A stretch of DNA of 64,000 nucleotides, from NCBI GenBank assembly GCA_000231825.2, contig JH720294.1, positions 505,158 through 569,157 of the forward strand. The letters run 5' to 3'. This stretch comes from Tetrahymena elliotti 4EA (Eukaryota > Ciliophora > Oligohymenophorea > Hymenostomatida > Tetrahymenidae). Shown here in pieces: positions 11,901 through 25,300 of this stretch; position 1 is the stretch's first letter, and each line of letters opens with the position of its first letter. Below the pieces are notes generated by a model. That model had not been told where the DNA came from. It saw only the letters and a program-made list of their open reading frames with translations, and made no database searches. The position numbers and the translations under genes are program-made.

Positions 11901-14464
11901 ATTTCATATTGAGCATATAATATTGCCATCGAAAAGTGTTCTAATGCTTGAAAAAAATGATCTTATGATAATAAAATACTCCCTATATTATTATGAATGA
12001 TCCCTAAAGCATAGTTATTTTTAAATTATTTAAAAAATTCTATCTTTTTATATAAATTCAACAAAACTTCACTTTTATCTTAACTGAAAAAATTTTCTGA
12101 TGACTGTATAAGAAATTAAAATATTTATTCAAAGCTCTTAAAAAGTTCTAAAGTTTCTTTTGATAGAAATTTATCATCAGAATTCTGCTTAAAGTTATTA
12201 TAAATTTTAAAAATTTCCTACGATTTTATTTCTTAAAGCATCTACTTTAATATACCAATTAGATGATCGATTGGGATTTCAACCAATTAGTTTAGTTTTT
12301 TTGTATAATGGATTATGAGAATCACAGCAAAAACAAAAAATATTAATAGAACAATTCCAACAATAGTTAAGTATAAATTTACTTGCTTTTAAAGCTCATT
12401 TGCCTATGCTCTTAAATCTTCATCAGAAAGAAAATTAATTTAAAGATATAATATTTCTTATCTAAAACCTTGCTATTAAGGGGATTTTACTCCTTTGTAA
12501 TTAGGAAGCTTATCAATCAATATTATTGGATTAATTATTGCAGTGTAATTCTAATTATTTTTTATATATTATAGCTAGGTAATCAAATTTATTTGAGTAT
12601 CTGTTAATTTTTTCAGGTCAGTTTAATTAAGTACGTCATAAACCCAAAAAGTATAATTCTTAATTATGGTATTATTTAAACTTTAGGCATACTCTTAGTT
12701 TGTATTATTTGATAGTTCCACATTAGAAAAATATTAAATAGCATTTTATTTCCCAACTTGTTAAGAATTATAAACTATTGACTAAGTCCTTGGCTCTATT
12801 AGGTAAGATTATTTAGTTTGATTTATAAAGTTTTGAAAATACATTTGGAATTTATCTAAATATAGAGGTACACATGAAATCATATAAATTTCATCCTTTT
12901 ATTTTGTATTATTAAAATTTATTAATGGTTAGCATAATCCAGATGAAAGAGCCTTGTTATTATTAATTGAGCTGTAGAATGGAGGTAAAGCGTATAGTGA
13001 TTATTAATTCTACCCTGACTTAAACCAAGATAAGCATCTAATATCTACATCAAATTTACCTTTATTACAATTAGCTGGAGAAGAATATCTAAATGTTGTA
13101 TTTTAACCACTAGAGTAATATAATCCATCAGCTGAAAAGCCAGAAACAATTTTGTCAATTTTTAAGTATAATGAATTATCTTTGCCTTAATTATCATAAA
13201 TATATTAATATGTCCTAGAGAGTAGATTCCCATATGATATATTTTTGATCTCATTTTAACCTATAAGTGATAGCTAATTAGCTTCAGTTGTATTTTATTG
13301 AAACCTATTAATTAAATTTAAAATATTTTGAACTAAGTTAAAATAAAAAAAATAAAATTTTTTAAATAAGTCAAAAATTAATTAATTTTAAAATCTTTTT
13401 ATAAAAAATTTTTTTTATTTTAGGATGATTTTAGTTGTAATTTTTTTAAAGAGATATGTTAAAACTCTGCTTAGTTAAAAATTATTTTACACTATAATTT
13501 TTTTAAAATTTAAGATAAGTAACAAAATTAAAAGAATTTCTAATTAATTATTAATTTTTAATTAAATGTAACAAAATTAGAAAGAGGAGAATATTTAATT
13601 TCTAGACTAATTGATTAAATATTTAATATGGAATAAATTAATTTATTAAAATTTGGCATTTTGTAAATAAAAACTGTAAAATAATATGTTATTTTCTGAT
13701 TGTAAAAAATTGCATGTAATTCAGTAATATATATTTTTATCAACTCAAGTTATATCTCTCAGTCTTTATTTTTTTTAAGAAAAAATAATCTTAGATATCT
13801 TAAATTTTTCTTTAGAGTAAGTTTCTCAAAATGTATTTTAATCCTTTACGTTTTGATGCTCAAAAAATATTTTATGACAATTTTTTTTCATTGATTAATT
13901 TCAAAAATAATTAATCTGATTTTATAGTAATTGATACCTTCTTTCTTACTATTTTAAAACAATCTTTATTTACTAATAGTATGTTAAGCAATAATTTTTT
14001 AGTTCTACTGAAAGTATAATTGTTATGTTTTATAAAATTAAGGATAGATTTTTTAAATTATTTTAATTTGATATTATTTACCATATATTTGTAGCATGCT
14101 TATTCTTCAAAAAGGTTTTAGTTAAGTCAGGATCTTCTTTATTATCATATAGTAGCTCCATATTTAAGTTACTAAATTTTGATTTGGGATTTGGTATTAC
14201 CAACCCATTAATAATGCTTGACTAAAAACTATTTATAGTATACATCATGACAGCATATTTCTGTATCTCATGCTATATTTACTAATTGATACAAACTGTT
14301 ATTAGTTTAACAAATGTTAACTGCGTTTCAAATAATCTATCTGCATAATCACTAATCATTGTCTTACTATAATTAAGAGCAATATATTAACTGAAAATAG
14401 TAGCTATAAAGGAGATTATAATAGGAATAGTTGCATAAATTATAATCCCAGTCCTAAATTTCAT
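8942..14464 (-). CDS. Cache-TM-TPR-vWA-like receptor protein (array copy 3)
   Basis: Exon 1 is 14464-14082 (MKFRTGIIIYATIPIIISF, membrane segment). A 777-nt phase-2 intron at the shared Trp codon precedes exon 2, 13304-8942; the total is 1582 codons with stop. The Cache region keeps CNKGKFDVDIRCLSWF near residue 205, a slightly changed form of the YDPRCR.WY motif. The second membrane segment (LYLTIVGIVLLIFFVFAVIL) lies near 435, followed by a HAMP-like stretch (LVEIPIDHLIGILKQM). The TPR-like repeat ALGIIHNNIGSILLSQDHF lies near 560. A long polar linker leads to the vWA-like domain from about 1105 (VCFAVDDLKRN, then DEAGFLFYN). The end is GNNFLEKNDQGTH...IIKIFYS and YVQHF-stop. Its TGA is only 268 bases from the start of the short gene at 7715-8673, in the same orientation. 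Confidence 0.88.
13305..14081 (-). other. Long intron of array copy 3
   Basis: This is the conserved intron, enlarged to 777 nt from the usual 200-250 nt in this family. It runs from GTAAAT to ...TTAATAG. It is AT-rich and no nested gene is seen. Confidence 0.75.
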
Positions 14465-15605
14465 GTTTAAGCTAATCTTAATAAAAGGTATAGTACTTAA
14501 AATGGATTATCTCTTTATTACTAAGTATTATGATAAATCTCTTTATTTTTTGTTTAATTACCACAAAAAAGCTTAAGAAATTATTATTAATAATAGTGAA
14601 TTTTAATAAAGATAATTACTCATTTTGCAAAATAAAAGAAAGGTAATCTCAAGTTAATTTTGATAAAGTATCGCGTATTTGTTACTAAATAGTTAATTAA
14701 TATACAATTTTTTGTATTTTTAATTCATATTTAATAAGATTCAGCATTACTTTTTAACTATAATCAAGTATATATGTATTAAAAATTTTTGTGATTTAAT
14801 TACACTCTTTAAATTTTATTTTTACATTTTTTTGTACATTTAAAATAATATTGCCATAGAAATATTCTTAAGAAATTTTTAAAAATTAACTTTGGATTAT
14901 TTCATTTTGAATTACATTTTATTTAAAAATTCTTTATTTTGGGATTCATTTTCGAAATTATCTATTTCTGCTAAATTCTATATCTTCTTCTTTATTAATT
15001 AGATTGTAAATGTGTGGTATTTATAATGCTAATAAATTTCAGAGGTATTTATCTTACTAATAATTGATAAACTAAAGGAAAATTCAAATAGTAATTAATT
15101 AAAATGAAAGTAACTTAAAAAATGTAAATTAAATTAATTATTGAATGATGAATTTATAATTTTATTGATTAAATAGTTTCTGTTTTTCATGCGTAGGACC
15201 TTGCCATAAAATTTTCATTAGATTTGTCTGAAAATAAATAAAGTTTACTTATTCGTTAATAATTTTAGTCATAAATTATTTTTAAAAAATATTTTAAATG
15301 AAATATTAAATATTCTGAATATTNNNNNNNNNNNNNNNNNNNNNNNNNNNNNNNNNNNNNNNNNNNNNNNNNNNNNNNNNNNNNNNNNNNNNNNNNNNNN
15401 NNNNNNNNNNNNNNNNNNNNNNNNNNNNNNNNNNNNNNNNNNNGAATAATTTAGAACTTTAAGGTATATTTAAATAGTAAAATACTAATCAAGGCAAATA
15501 ATAAAAGACTAGATTTTGAAACCATTTTAAAAATTTGGATATGATATTTGAAAATATAAAGACATGTATGAATTCTTATCAATAATCTACTTTATTTTAT
15601 TAATT
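14465..15605. other. Intergenic, array copies 3 and 4, with gap
   Basis: About 1.1 kb of AT-rich sequence, interrupted by undetermined bases. No gene or RNA is recognised on either side of the gap. Confidence 0.5.
15324..15443. other. Run of 120 undetermined bases (assembly gap)
   Basis: A block of N lies between two members of the tandem array. It falls outside both gene models. True size and content cannot be judged. Confidence 0.99.
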
Positions 15606-18600
15606 TCAAAAGTGCTCAATTATTGTAGTATCAGTATTTTTACAAAAAGAATCTCTGTTTGATAAAAGATATTTTTTTAATTTAGAAATTGAGTAAAATA
15701 TTTTAATAATGTCTTCGTCTTCGTAGTTGAGAGTTTTATTCTAGTATTTTTCTAAAAAGTTATTACCCATCTATTAAGAGAAAATAATTATTTAAAGCTT
15801 ATTATTGGCCAGTAATTTACAAAGCTCTTAGAAAAGATTATTATTTTTGATTTCTATGAAATCCGTACAGTAAATTAAAAATTTTTTGTATTTGTAATTT
15901 TTTTAATTTTAGGTTTACAAGTATTCTTATTAGTAAAAAAGTTAGTTTTAATTTTTAGAAAAGCGTTTATTTTTTGAACCTTTTTTTAAATTAAATGAGA
16001 ATGAGAGATTAAAAAATTGTAATATAGATTTTCGGACTGATAGATGGAATGCTGCATTTCTATCATTTAATACTTTTGTATTAAATTTATCTTGGACTGG
16101 TTATTCTTTTTAAGCATTATAATTTTTACTGATTTTTTATTTATTTTTAATTATTTTTTCTTAGCTTTTTTAATCATCAATTTCTTTTTAAAATTTATTT
16201 TTTTGCTCTAACTGAATCTTCAAGATTTAATTTTAGCCTTCTTTATCAGAAGACTTGACATCATTTAGTATTTTTTCATTAAAATTAAAAATTTTCAAAG
16301 CCTTTTTTTCAATCTAATGATTAACTTCGAGATCAGATTTCGGAGAACTCAGCATATTTTATGTAGATAAAATGGAATTTACATTCTAAAATTAGTTTTA
16401 TCTAATTTATTCAGTTTTTTATTTAAAATCAGAATCACTAAACCAATCTTCAAGCATTTCTTAGCTTTTTAATTCCTCTGTCCCTAAAACATCTCCTTTA
16501 AGCTATAGTATCTACTAATCTACCATTTGCTTATTTTTTTGATTACTTTAACTATTTTTCATGAATTTATAATCTTTACTAAAAATTCTACTTGCAATAA
16601 AATCATTAAGATAATTAATATATTCATTTTCTTGGTTTATATAAATGCTATTTTCAGAACTTAAATCTTAACCTTCCATTTCTTCTTATGAAATTTATAG
16701 TATCATGGCAGGAAATGGCTTTTAATAGTCATATCTATGGCTATATCCTGTGTAGAATTAATTAATATCGAAATAGATATTCTATTGATATTAATTAATA
16801 GAAATTTATTTTTTTTAGTCATATCTATTATCTTGTCCATAGTAAGATTAAGAACTATCAACACTAAACGTTTGCTGATTAAAATTAAATTAATTATTTA
16901 TAGAAAATAGATCTAAAATATCCTTTATTAACCTACCCATAATTGGCCTAATTTGCACTGCTTTTACAAAATCTAAATATTAATAGATTTTATTTTCATA
17001 AATATCAAATAAAACAATTCCAAATTAATCTTGGTTTTTATTCAAAATGTCTTTAACTAAATTGCTTATTAATTACAGATTTCTAAAATTTTAAGAATCT
17101 TCCCTTAAATTATTAACAATAAAACCTATTTTAAAATACAAGTCTTTGTTAAATTTAGAATACATCTAACTCAGCTCAGGAGAATATATATTGCAGGAAT
17201 TAAAAATACTCTTTAATGCATGGATTATTTTGTAAGGATAATGTGACATTATTATATAATTATCTTCTAAGATATATGTTAAAATTTCAGCAGCTGCCCT
17301 GTAATCTTAAATTTTGATAAAATATTCTGCTCTGATGAAGTTTATTTATAACTTAAGTTATTCACATTAAATCATTTAATAATTTCTAAACTCTAGAATT
17401 TACTTTTATTAGTTAATTTTTTACCTTTCATTTTCAAATATTTGTTCTAAGCTCTTATTTTTTGTCTCATTTTATAAGTGTTTATTCTCTTGAAAACTCA
17501 TAAACATGCTCTTTTCTTAATTTTTTGTAGAATTATTTATAATCACTTCATGACCAATCTCTTCTTTTTATATTTTATCTTTATCATTTTAATTATTTTA
17601 AAAGGTAGGTGATAAATTTTCATTAATCATATTAGAGTGAATATTTAGATTTTGATCAGAACTTAAATAAAAAGAATTGTATTTTGGTGATACAATTATT
17701 TTTTCCTGTACTTTATCATCATTCAGTTAACTTTTTGAAGGAAAAAAAGGCTATTTCGCTAAATTTAACAGATCTTTAGATTTTTAGTGAGTTATTTATT
17801 TTGGGGTTGTGAGGGATTTAACTTATCTGTTTTCTATTTCTTTGGCTTTTAAAATTTAAGGAGATTTTGGGTTAACTTTTAAAATTTATTTAGAAGATGC
17901 TCTTCGATTTTTTTACTTTTAGGTAATCTATTGTTCTTTATATTTTTGTATGAATTTAGAAAAAATATCTTAAGTTTCTTTTAATATTTTTTCTGATTTA
18001 TTTAACTAGTTTAGATTAAAGTAAGTCTTCACTAAGTAAGAGTTAACACTTATTTTTTAAAAATCAGGTGAAATCATTAATTTTGAAATACTATTCAAGT
18101 CTTATAACAATTATTTAATCTCATACCAAAAATTATAAATTTAATCATTATCATATTATAAATTATAATTCAAATTAGATTGTTCCATTTACTTTTTTGC
18201 TTTAGATTTTTGCTTGCTTTGACGAAAGTCTATTTATTCTTGAAATTAAATTAATGTGATGATGTAATTTTGCTTTCTAAAAAAAATTTTAGATAGTAAT
18301 TGAACAACCTCATTTCTATCTTACTCATGTTCATCAATAAATTGTTAGTCAAATAAATTAGGATTTTCTTCTGCATTTTTGTGGACTGAGGAACATTTTT
18401 GTATAGATTAATTAAATATAGAGCTATCTTAATTATTATTTTTATCTGATAATCTTTTATCAAATTAGGAAGGGCAATCTTTTGTAGAACGCTGCTAAGA
18501 AGGATTTCTACTAGACTGGACTCTTTGCATTTTTTTTTTAAATGTTTAATCTTATTTTTCATTTTGAGTATTTCTATCAATACTTGAGTGATTCTATAAA

Positions 18601-20802
18601 TTTCGGATATGTGTTTCTTAATTTTTCTTTATAAACGAAGTCATAAATTCCTTAGATTCTAAATTTATTTTTTCTTATTTATTGCCTAAGATTTTGTCAC
18701 TATAACAAAATTATTTTAACATACTACAGTAAATAGAGTTTGGCTTATTAAGACAGAACTGCTCTATTTCATATCTTGCATAAATAATAGATTTTTTAAA
18801 ATGCTCAAGAGCTTAGAAATAGTGTTATTAATTTAATAACAAACATCCAATATTATTATGAGTTATCCCTAAAGCATGATAATTCTAAAACTATTAAAGA
18901 AAATCTATTTCTTTGCAGAGCCTTATCAAAGTTTTACTCTCATTTTCAGAGAAAAAGCTTTCAGAGGTATACAATAAAATTTAAAAAACTTGATAAAAAG
19001 ACTGATATAGCTGACTTGTTTCTTTTGATAAGAAAATCTCTGTAGCTTTATTTTAATATTTTTGTAAAATATCCTGCATATTTCGATGCTAATTTTAGAT
19101 CTAAATTTTCTTTAAAACAGAGCATAAATGGGAAATAGGTTATTGAACTAAGTTATAAATTTGAAGGGCATAATAAATCGAGATAAGTATAGATATAAAA
19201 CTCAATATCAATAGAATTATGCTCACTGTTATGTAAATATAATATTACAGTCTCTAAAGATCTTAAGATTGCTATTATAGATCTTAATTTGAGATCATAT
19301 TAATTTGTAGATAAGCTAAACTCATTTGAGTACCATATACTTTTTCTACTTCACTAATATAATCAGGAATTCTATCCTAGATAACTATTGGATTCAAAAT
19401 GACTTAATGAAGAGTTCCATTTCTATTATAAGGAATTACTTTATATTATTACGTATAATTAAATAAATCTTTTGTAGTTGCATAAGGCAACAAACCAAGT
19501 GTCCATAAATTATAATTATTATCTATTGTTTTATTAAGCAAAATAGCATCATCTTATGATTCTAAGTTTTAAAGTTCTAAAGAATAAAAGTTTTCTATAG
19601 ACATGTTGTCAAATTCAAAATCTGATTTTGAATTATAGATTATGGATTTAGTTCTAGGATCAATTATGTAGTATTATTTTGTTGACTTAACAACATTTTA
19701 AAATAGATCGTGAAGTGTAGACAAAACAACATCCAAGCAAACAACATGATGTATTGGCTTTTATTAGTTGTTTAATTGTAAATTCTGTATCTTTAACATT
19801 CTTATTAAGAAATATGGGCTTGAGGTGGAGTTATTGTTAATCTTGGCTAAAGAATTGAAAAAGATAAAAACTATGCAGCATCTTAATACCAAAGTTTACA
19901 TCTAGGATCATATACAAATTTTCCTTTATAACAACCTTCAAGCTCTACTTTACTCATGGTGCTATTCAAAAAGTTCATAAACATTAATCCCTCAAACTCA
20001 AATCCAAAACCTACTTGATTGAGCGGAAGATAATTAGTACTTTAGCCTGGATTAAATTTATTCTGATTCTATATGGATTTCATCAATGGTGTCAATTCAT
20101 ACATTTTTTGAATCAGTCTTAAAGCTTAACCATCTAACTCATTTATTGAAGTATAATTCTGATGATACCTATTTTAATTTTTGTATGGAATAAATTCAAA
20201 TCAGATAAAAACAGAAACCAAAAATATAATTCCAAAACTAAGATTTGCTAAGAATTTGATGTTCGTAAAATTATGATAAATGGATTTAGAACTATTTATG
20301 AAGAAAAATAGTTTTTTTTATAGAAAATACAGTAGATCAATTTAATAGTAATCATTAATTAAACCAATATATAAAAAAATCAGTGATTCTGTATGTATTA
20401 AAATTAATTAAAAAAATACCAGGCTGTGGTGAGCAAATAATTTTTTTAGTACATCTACATTAAAGTAGGATCATCTGTTTATTGATATAAAAGTACGGGA
20501 TGTACTAAAGCTCTAACATGGTTCTTATTATAAATAACTTTATCTTCTAATATCTTTTTGACAAATGAATTGACTGTAAATAAGCAAAACGGAGCGACTT
20601 ACATTTTCCGATTTAACTAAAAAGACATGATAGATGTAAACTGTTTGCTAAAGAGGATTTACTATTCAAATAACTAGTGAGAATACTCTTAAATGAAATC
20701 ATTCATGTATAGTAATGCTATGTATTAGCTTATAAACCCTCCTATAAAAACTGAGATGATGGGTATACACACTAACAATACTATATTTATTTTCAAACTC
20801 AT
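15606..20802 (-). CDS. Cache-TM-TPR-vWA-like receptor protein with one-base frameshift (array copy 4)
   Basis: Exon 1 is 20802-20420 (MSLKINIVLLVCIPIISVF, membrane segment). A 251-nt phase-2 intron at Trp precedes exon 2, 20168-15606. The Cache motif CYKGKFVYDPRCKLWY is intact near residue 215. Exon 2 is one base short of a whole frame. The family alignment changes frame near 19745-19752: upstream it reads ..YNQTTNKSQYI, downstream ..VVCLDVVLSTLHDLF. This is either a sequence error or a disabling mutation. Beyond it everything is intact: second membrane segment (YYIYITVSIILLILSFISIL), TPR-like ALGITHNNIG near 560, a long polar linker, and a vWA-like domain (IGFIVNNLRED, DQFGIVLFD). It ends GNNFLEKYQNKTL...IIKIFYS and IIEHF-stop. 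Selection on the downstream frame is suggested by its good match to the siblings. Confidence 0.8.
16757..16799. repeat. Perfect 13-bp inverted repeat inside the linker of array copy 4
   Basis: The arms attaattaatatc (16757-16769) and gatattaattaat (16787-16799) are exact reverse complements with a 17-base loop that is itself nearly palindromic. It lies within coding sequence. Flanking it, a short motif encoding RYD is duplicated. Confidence 0.7.
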
Positions 20803-22316
20803 TTTTATAAAAAAAACTACTTCTCTATTTTACTTTTTCTTGTTGGTGAAATTTCAAAAAATAATTAAAAAAAACATCTCCAATTAAATTAAGAACAATT
20901 AATTGATATTTTATCAAAAAACCTTTCTATAAATTAATTTGTAAAAAATATTAATCAATATTTTTCCTTTTAATTTCTTAAATTAACAGTGACGGCATAT
21001 GAAAATATCTTTATTAATTTTATTTTGTAAGCTTATTTTATGGAAAGTATCTTCTAATTAGTCATTTGCAAGATACTTTTAAATTTATGGTATTATTATT
21101 ATTATCATTTAATGTAAATAAACTAAAATAAAATTGATTAAATATTTAGTATAGAAAACTATAACCCTACATCAAGGTGATTTTTTTTACTATTTGTAAT
21201 TATTCCCAATTTTCTTTTTATGTTGCGAACAAATGAAATATGTTAAGTAAATTAAGAGTGATGAGTTCCATTTAAATTTTAATTTTATTAAATTAATCTA
21301 ATAGAATGTAAATAAAAAAGTGTAATTCAATTATATATTTTTAATTAATATTTAAAGTCAATCTTGAAAATAAAATGGTTAGACTCTAAATAAATTAATC
21401 ACTTTCAGTTGATAAAATCCTATGTAGGTTACATAAAATATGACTTCAATTATCCAATTTTTTATTTTCATTTTTAAGATTTCGTTTAAATAACTATTTT
21501 TTCTATTTTCTATAAACTAAAGAAGTACATTTATATATTATGTCCCAAAATTAAAAAATGATTTTTTTTTGTATAGCTAAATTAAGTAAACAAAACTACA
21601 TATAATAATTTTCATTTATTTCTTTCAATTATAAAAATAAATATTAACTATCTCTTGTAGATTAAGAAGAAAGAAAAATGATTCTCTCATTTTTTTAGCC
21701 TTAAATTAGTTTTGCACACAAAATATATTTTTTTTAAAAATGGCATAAATAGTAAATAATTTATAATAAAATGGATTTACTGTTAATTAATACCAAACAA
21801 AGGATTTTAAAAATGTATCTCAAAATTATTTTGCAACATTTATTTTGTTAACTAAATTTAATTTGGAACATTGAATCTCCACAAAAAAATGAACATCAGG
21901 CAAAATATTATTTTATGATAATTTTTTAGTAATGATCAACAAACTTTTATTGGTAAGACTCTCACTTAAGTTCATACAAAAGATTTTATTGATTGGGAGT
22001 ATTTTTACCAAAAAATTTAAAATAAATTAATAAGGAGATATCTTAATATAAAATTACTAATTAAAAAATTCTAAATTCACACTAAAATTTTTAAAACGAG
22101 TTTGGATTGCTTTTTCTGAATTTAAATTTCTAAATTAATTAATTTTGATTGGAAGATTGATAACAATTTAAAAACAACCATTTAGTTATTTAATAATAAG
22201 TGATGCTATTTCTTATAATTATGAAATAAATAAAATATAAAAAACTATTATTAATTTTAATAAAATTTTGAATAGTCTTGCTTTTACTAAAATGAAACAT
22301 ATTTTATTATTTGATC
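20803..22316. other. Intergenic, array copies 4 and 5
   Basis: About 1.5 kb, the widest spacer inside the array. It is AT-rich, with a short (TTA)n tract near 21089-21105. No coding frame supported by family similarity or composition was found. Confidence 0.5.
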
Positions 22317-25300
22317 TCAAAAATTTTAAATGAAGGTTAAATAAGCGTAATGTTAAAATTAATCTCTCTTGAAAGATAAGTACTGAGATATCTTTTCGTT
22401 TGAATAAAATATTTTAATAACTTCTTATTTTTAGTAGTAGTATGCTAGATCTTCATATTTTTCTAAAAAGTTATTTCCTTTTTCATCTGAGAGTATTAAA
22501 ATTTGAACATTAAAGTTAGATAAAGTCCTACACAAGCTGTTAAATAAGAAATTATTTTTAATTTCTATTTTTTCAGTTTAATAAATTATAAATTTGAGAA
22601 CACTTTTATTTTAATGAATAGCTTTTTGCTTTTTAAATTAATCTTAATTTGAAAATGTTTTATTTTATCTCTCAATATTTAATTTTCTTTAGGTGTAATA
22701 ATTATTTTCAACAAATCTAAATTAGTATAAGTTATAAAATAGCTAATTTAAAGAAATTCTAATAAAATGATGAAATTATAAATTTTTATCAATTATTATA
22801 TTTTAATTCTCTTCATTTTACTACTAACAATCATCGGCATGAAAATTGATTTAATTTTCACTTTAATATGTTTTGATTTCCTAAAAATTTAGCACATTTT
22901 GTATCTCAGTTTTTTAGAATTCATACAAATTTTGCTAATTTTAGGTAATACTTTTTTCATATTGCGTTTAATTTAACAATTATTTGCATGGTTTAAAGTA
23001 AGTTTATTGAAAGCTAAAGTCTTTAGTATCACTGAGAGATTTATTTTTTATTTAATTGCAGAGGTCTCCTGAGATATTTAAAGTGTCTTAATCATTTAAA
23101 ATTGATTATTTATTTAGATTAGTGATCAGATGAAATAAAGAAGATTCTTTTATCTATTTAGCTTTATTATTGTAATCTTAATCATCACATATTTAGCTTG
23201 ATTAGTATGTTTCTGAGGATTTTTCTGATGATTAGCTAGATTCACTTACTAATCCTTACATTTCTTAAAAAACTTAAGAAAAGTTTAAGTTCAATATTTG
23301 TTTTTATTGAAACTTTGACTCATTTAAAATTAAATATATTATCTAAATTAATACATAATTTTTTATTTTTAACAATTAATTGGCATTTATGAGCTTAGTT
23401 AATTAATAAATTTAATTAGTCTGCTAATCAATAAGAGATAATTACATTTTATCATTAGTTCTTATCAGTATTGATTTAACTAAAAATTAAAAAAGTTATA
23501 ATTGCTTCATAAAATAATATCCTAAATTAAGATTATTTACATAGGAAATTTCTAACATTTATTTTAGTTCTTCACACTCCTCAAGCGTTTTTCTAAGATT
23601 AATTTCAAAGCAAAATGCTATTTAAATTGATAAATTTTGATCAAATCTTTTGCTGTATTTAAGAAGAGAATTTTTATTGATTTAATGTAAATTAAATATT
23701 TGCATCAGTCTATCCATGATTCTAAAGGGCATAAAAGAAAAAAAAGTTTTAGTATTTTCAAGTAAACCTGTTAATATCTCTGCAGCTTTTTTATAGTTTT
23801 TACAAAATATTAGATATTCAGCTTATGAAAATTCAATAAACTAGTTTACTAAGTCTAAAGAGAGCTTTTATTCTTAACTTGAGTTATTAAATTCAATATC
23901 TTTTTGTAGTATTGTATTAACAATTTAAACCCTTTAACTTGAAATAGACATTCTCCTACTCTAACTTAAGCTTTATACTAAATTAAGTTGATTTTAGTTT
24001 TGATTTAAAAATTAGCTTTGAGCTATTTTATTACTATTTTGGTTATTATTTTTATTAGAAAAAGCATTCAATTTTGAGTTATTATTGGTTAAAATTGCAG
24101 AACTATCAACTGACTGATAATTGAATTACATTTAACTTGAATTCATTTTATTGAATTTATTTGCTTAAGGAGAATCTGCTTTATCATAGCTTTGATACTT
24201 AAAAAGCTTTTATAAAGCTGATGACTCTTCTAAATTTACTTGATTGAAGTTTACAAATTTAATTTTACTTTTTTAATTTTATAATGAAGGCGAATTCTTA
24301 TTACTATTTGAGTAGAGTAATTTACAATTTTGCAATTATCCCTATCTATTTTCTATATTACTTTTTTTCTTTTATTTTTCAAGATTTTTTATAATTTAGG
24401 TAGCTTCCTGAAATTTTAACTCTGCTTCAGTGAATTAAAGCAATCTGTAGTGACTTTTTGAAACTAAGCATAGATTTAGGGCTTACATACTCTCACTTAA
24501 AGGAAGATATGATTATATTTTAATCAAATCATCTAATAATTATTTAATTTCAGGCCAAAAATTAAAATCTTTATTGATATTTTTTTTCTCTAAATTTTCT
24601 TAAAAAGCAATCAAAGTTATAATGTAATTATATACTCGAGATTTTAAGCTTTCTATGAGTTCTTTTATGTGCCTTTACTTTTCCTTTGACAACCAAACGA
24701 ACTATTAAAACTAAGGAGTTTTATTACATTCTTTAAGTTTTTTCCTTGGACTTTAGTTCGTCTGCAAAAATTTTTGAGAGCTTGTAAATAAGAGAGTTGC
24801 TTAAGGTATCCCTTAAACAGTTTAATTATTAGTTTGCCTATCTTAGTTAAAGGAATTTACTTTTCCACGTTATTTGGCTTCAGAAAATGCCTAGCTATTT
24901 TTCTTTGAAAAAATAGATATCTTTTAAACCTAAAAATCTTAGGTAAAGCTTTTCTTTAATTTTTCGTTATTAATATCATTCTCATCAAAGCAATAATTTT
25001 GAAAAATATTTTCAAATTAATAAAAAATATCATTATCGATGTAAAATTGCTGAATTTCATATTTTGCATACATAGCAGCTAATGAAAAATTTTCTAATGC
25101 TTGGAAATAGTGTTCTTACTTAAGTAAAATATTTCCTATGTTGTTATGTATGATTCCAACAGCTGAGTTATTTTGAAATTTCTTAAAAAAATTTACTCTC
25201 TTGCTCAAATTCACTAGAGTTTATTCTTAGTTATCTACAAAAAATTTTTCGGAAGTATATTAAACACATTCAAATAGCTCAAAAAAGCTTTTATAAAGAA

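Noticed and set aside
18251..18580. Minus-strand frame of 109 residues
   Set aside because: It is a wrong frame inside the linker of array copy 4; the family frame in the same place is longer and matches siblings.
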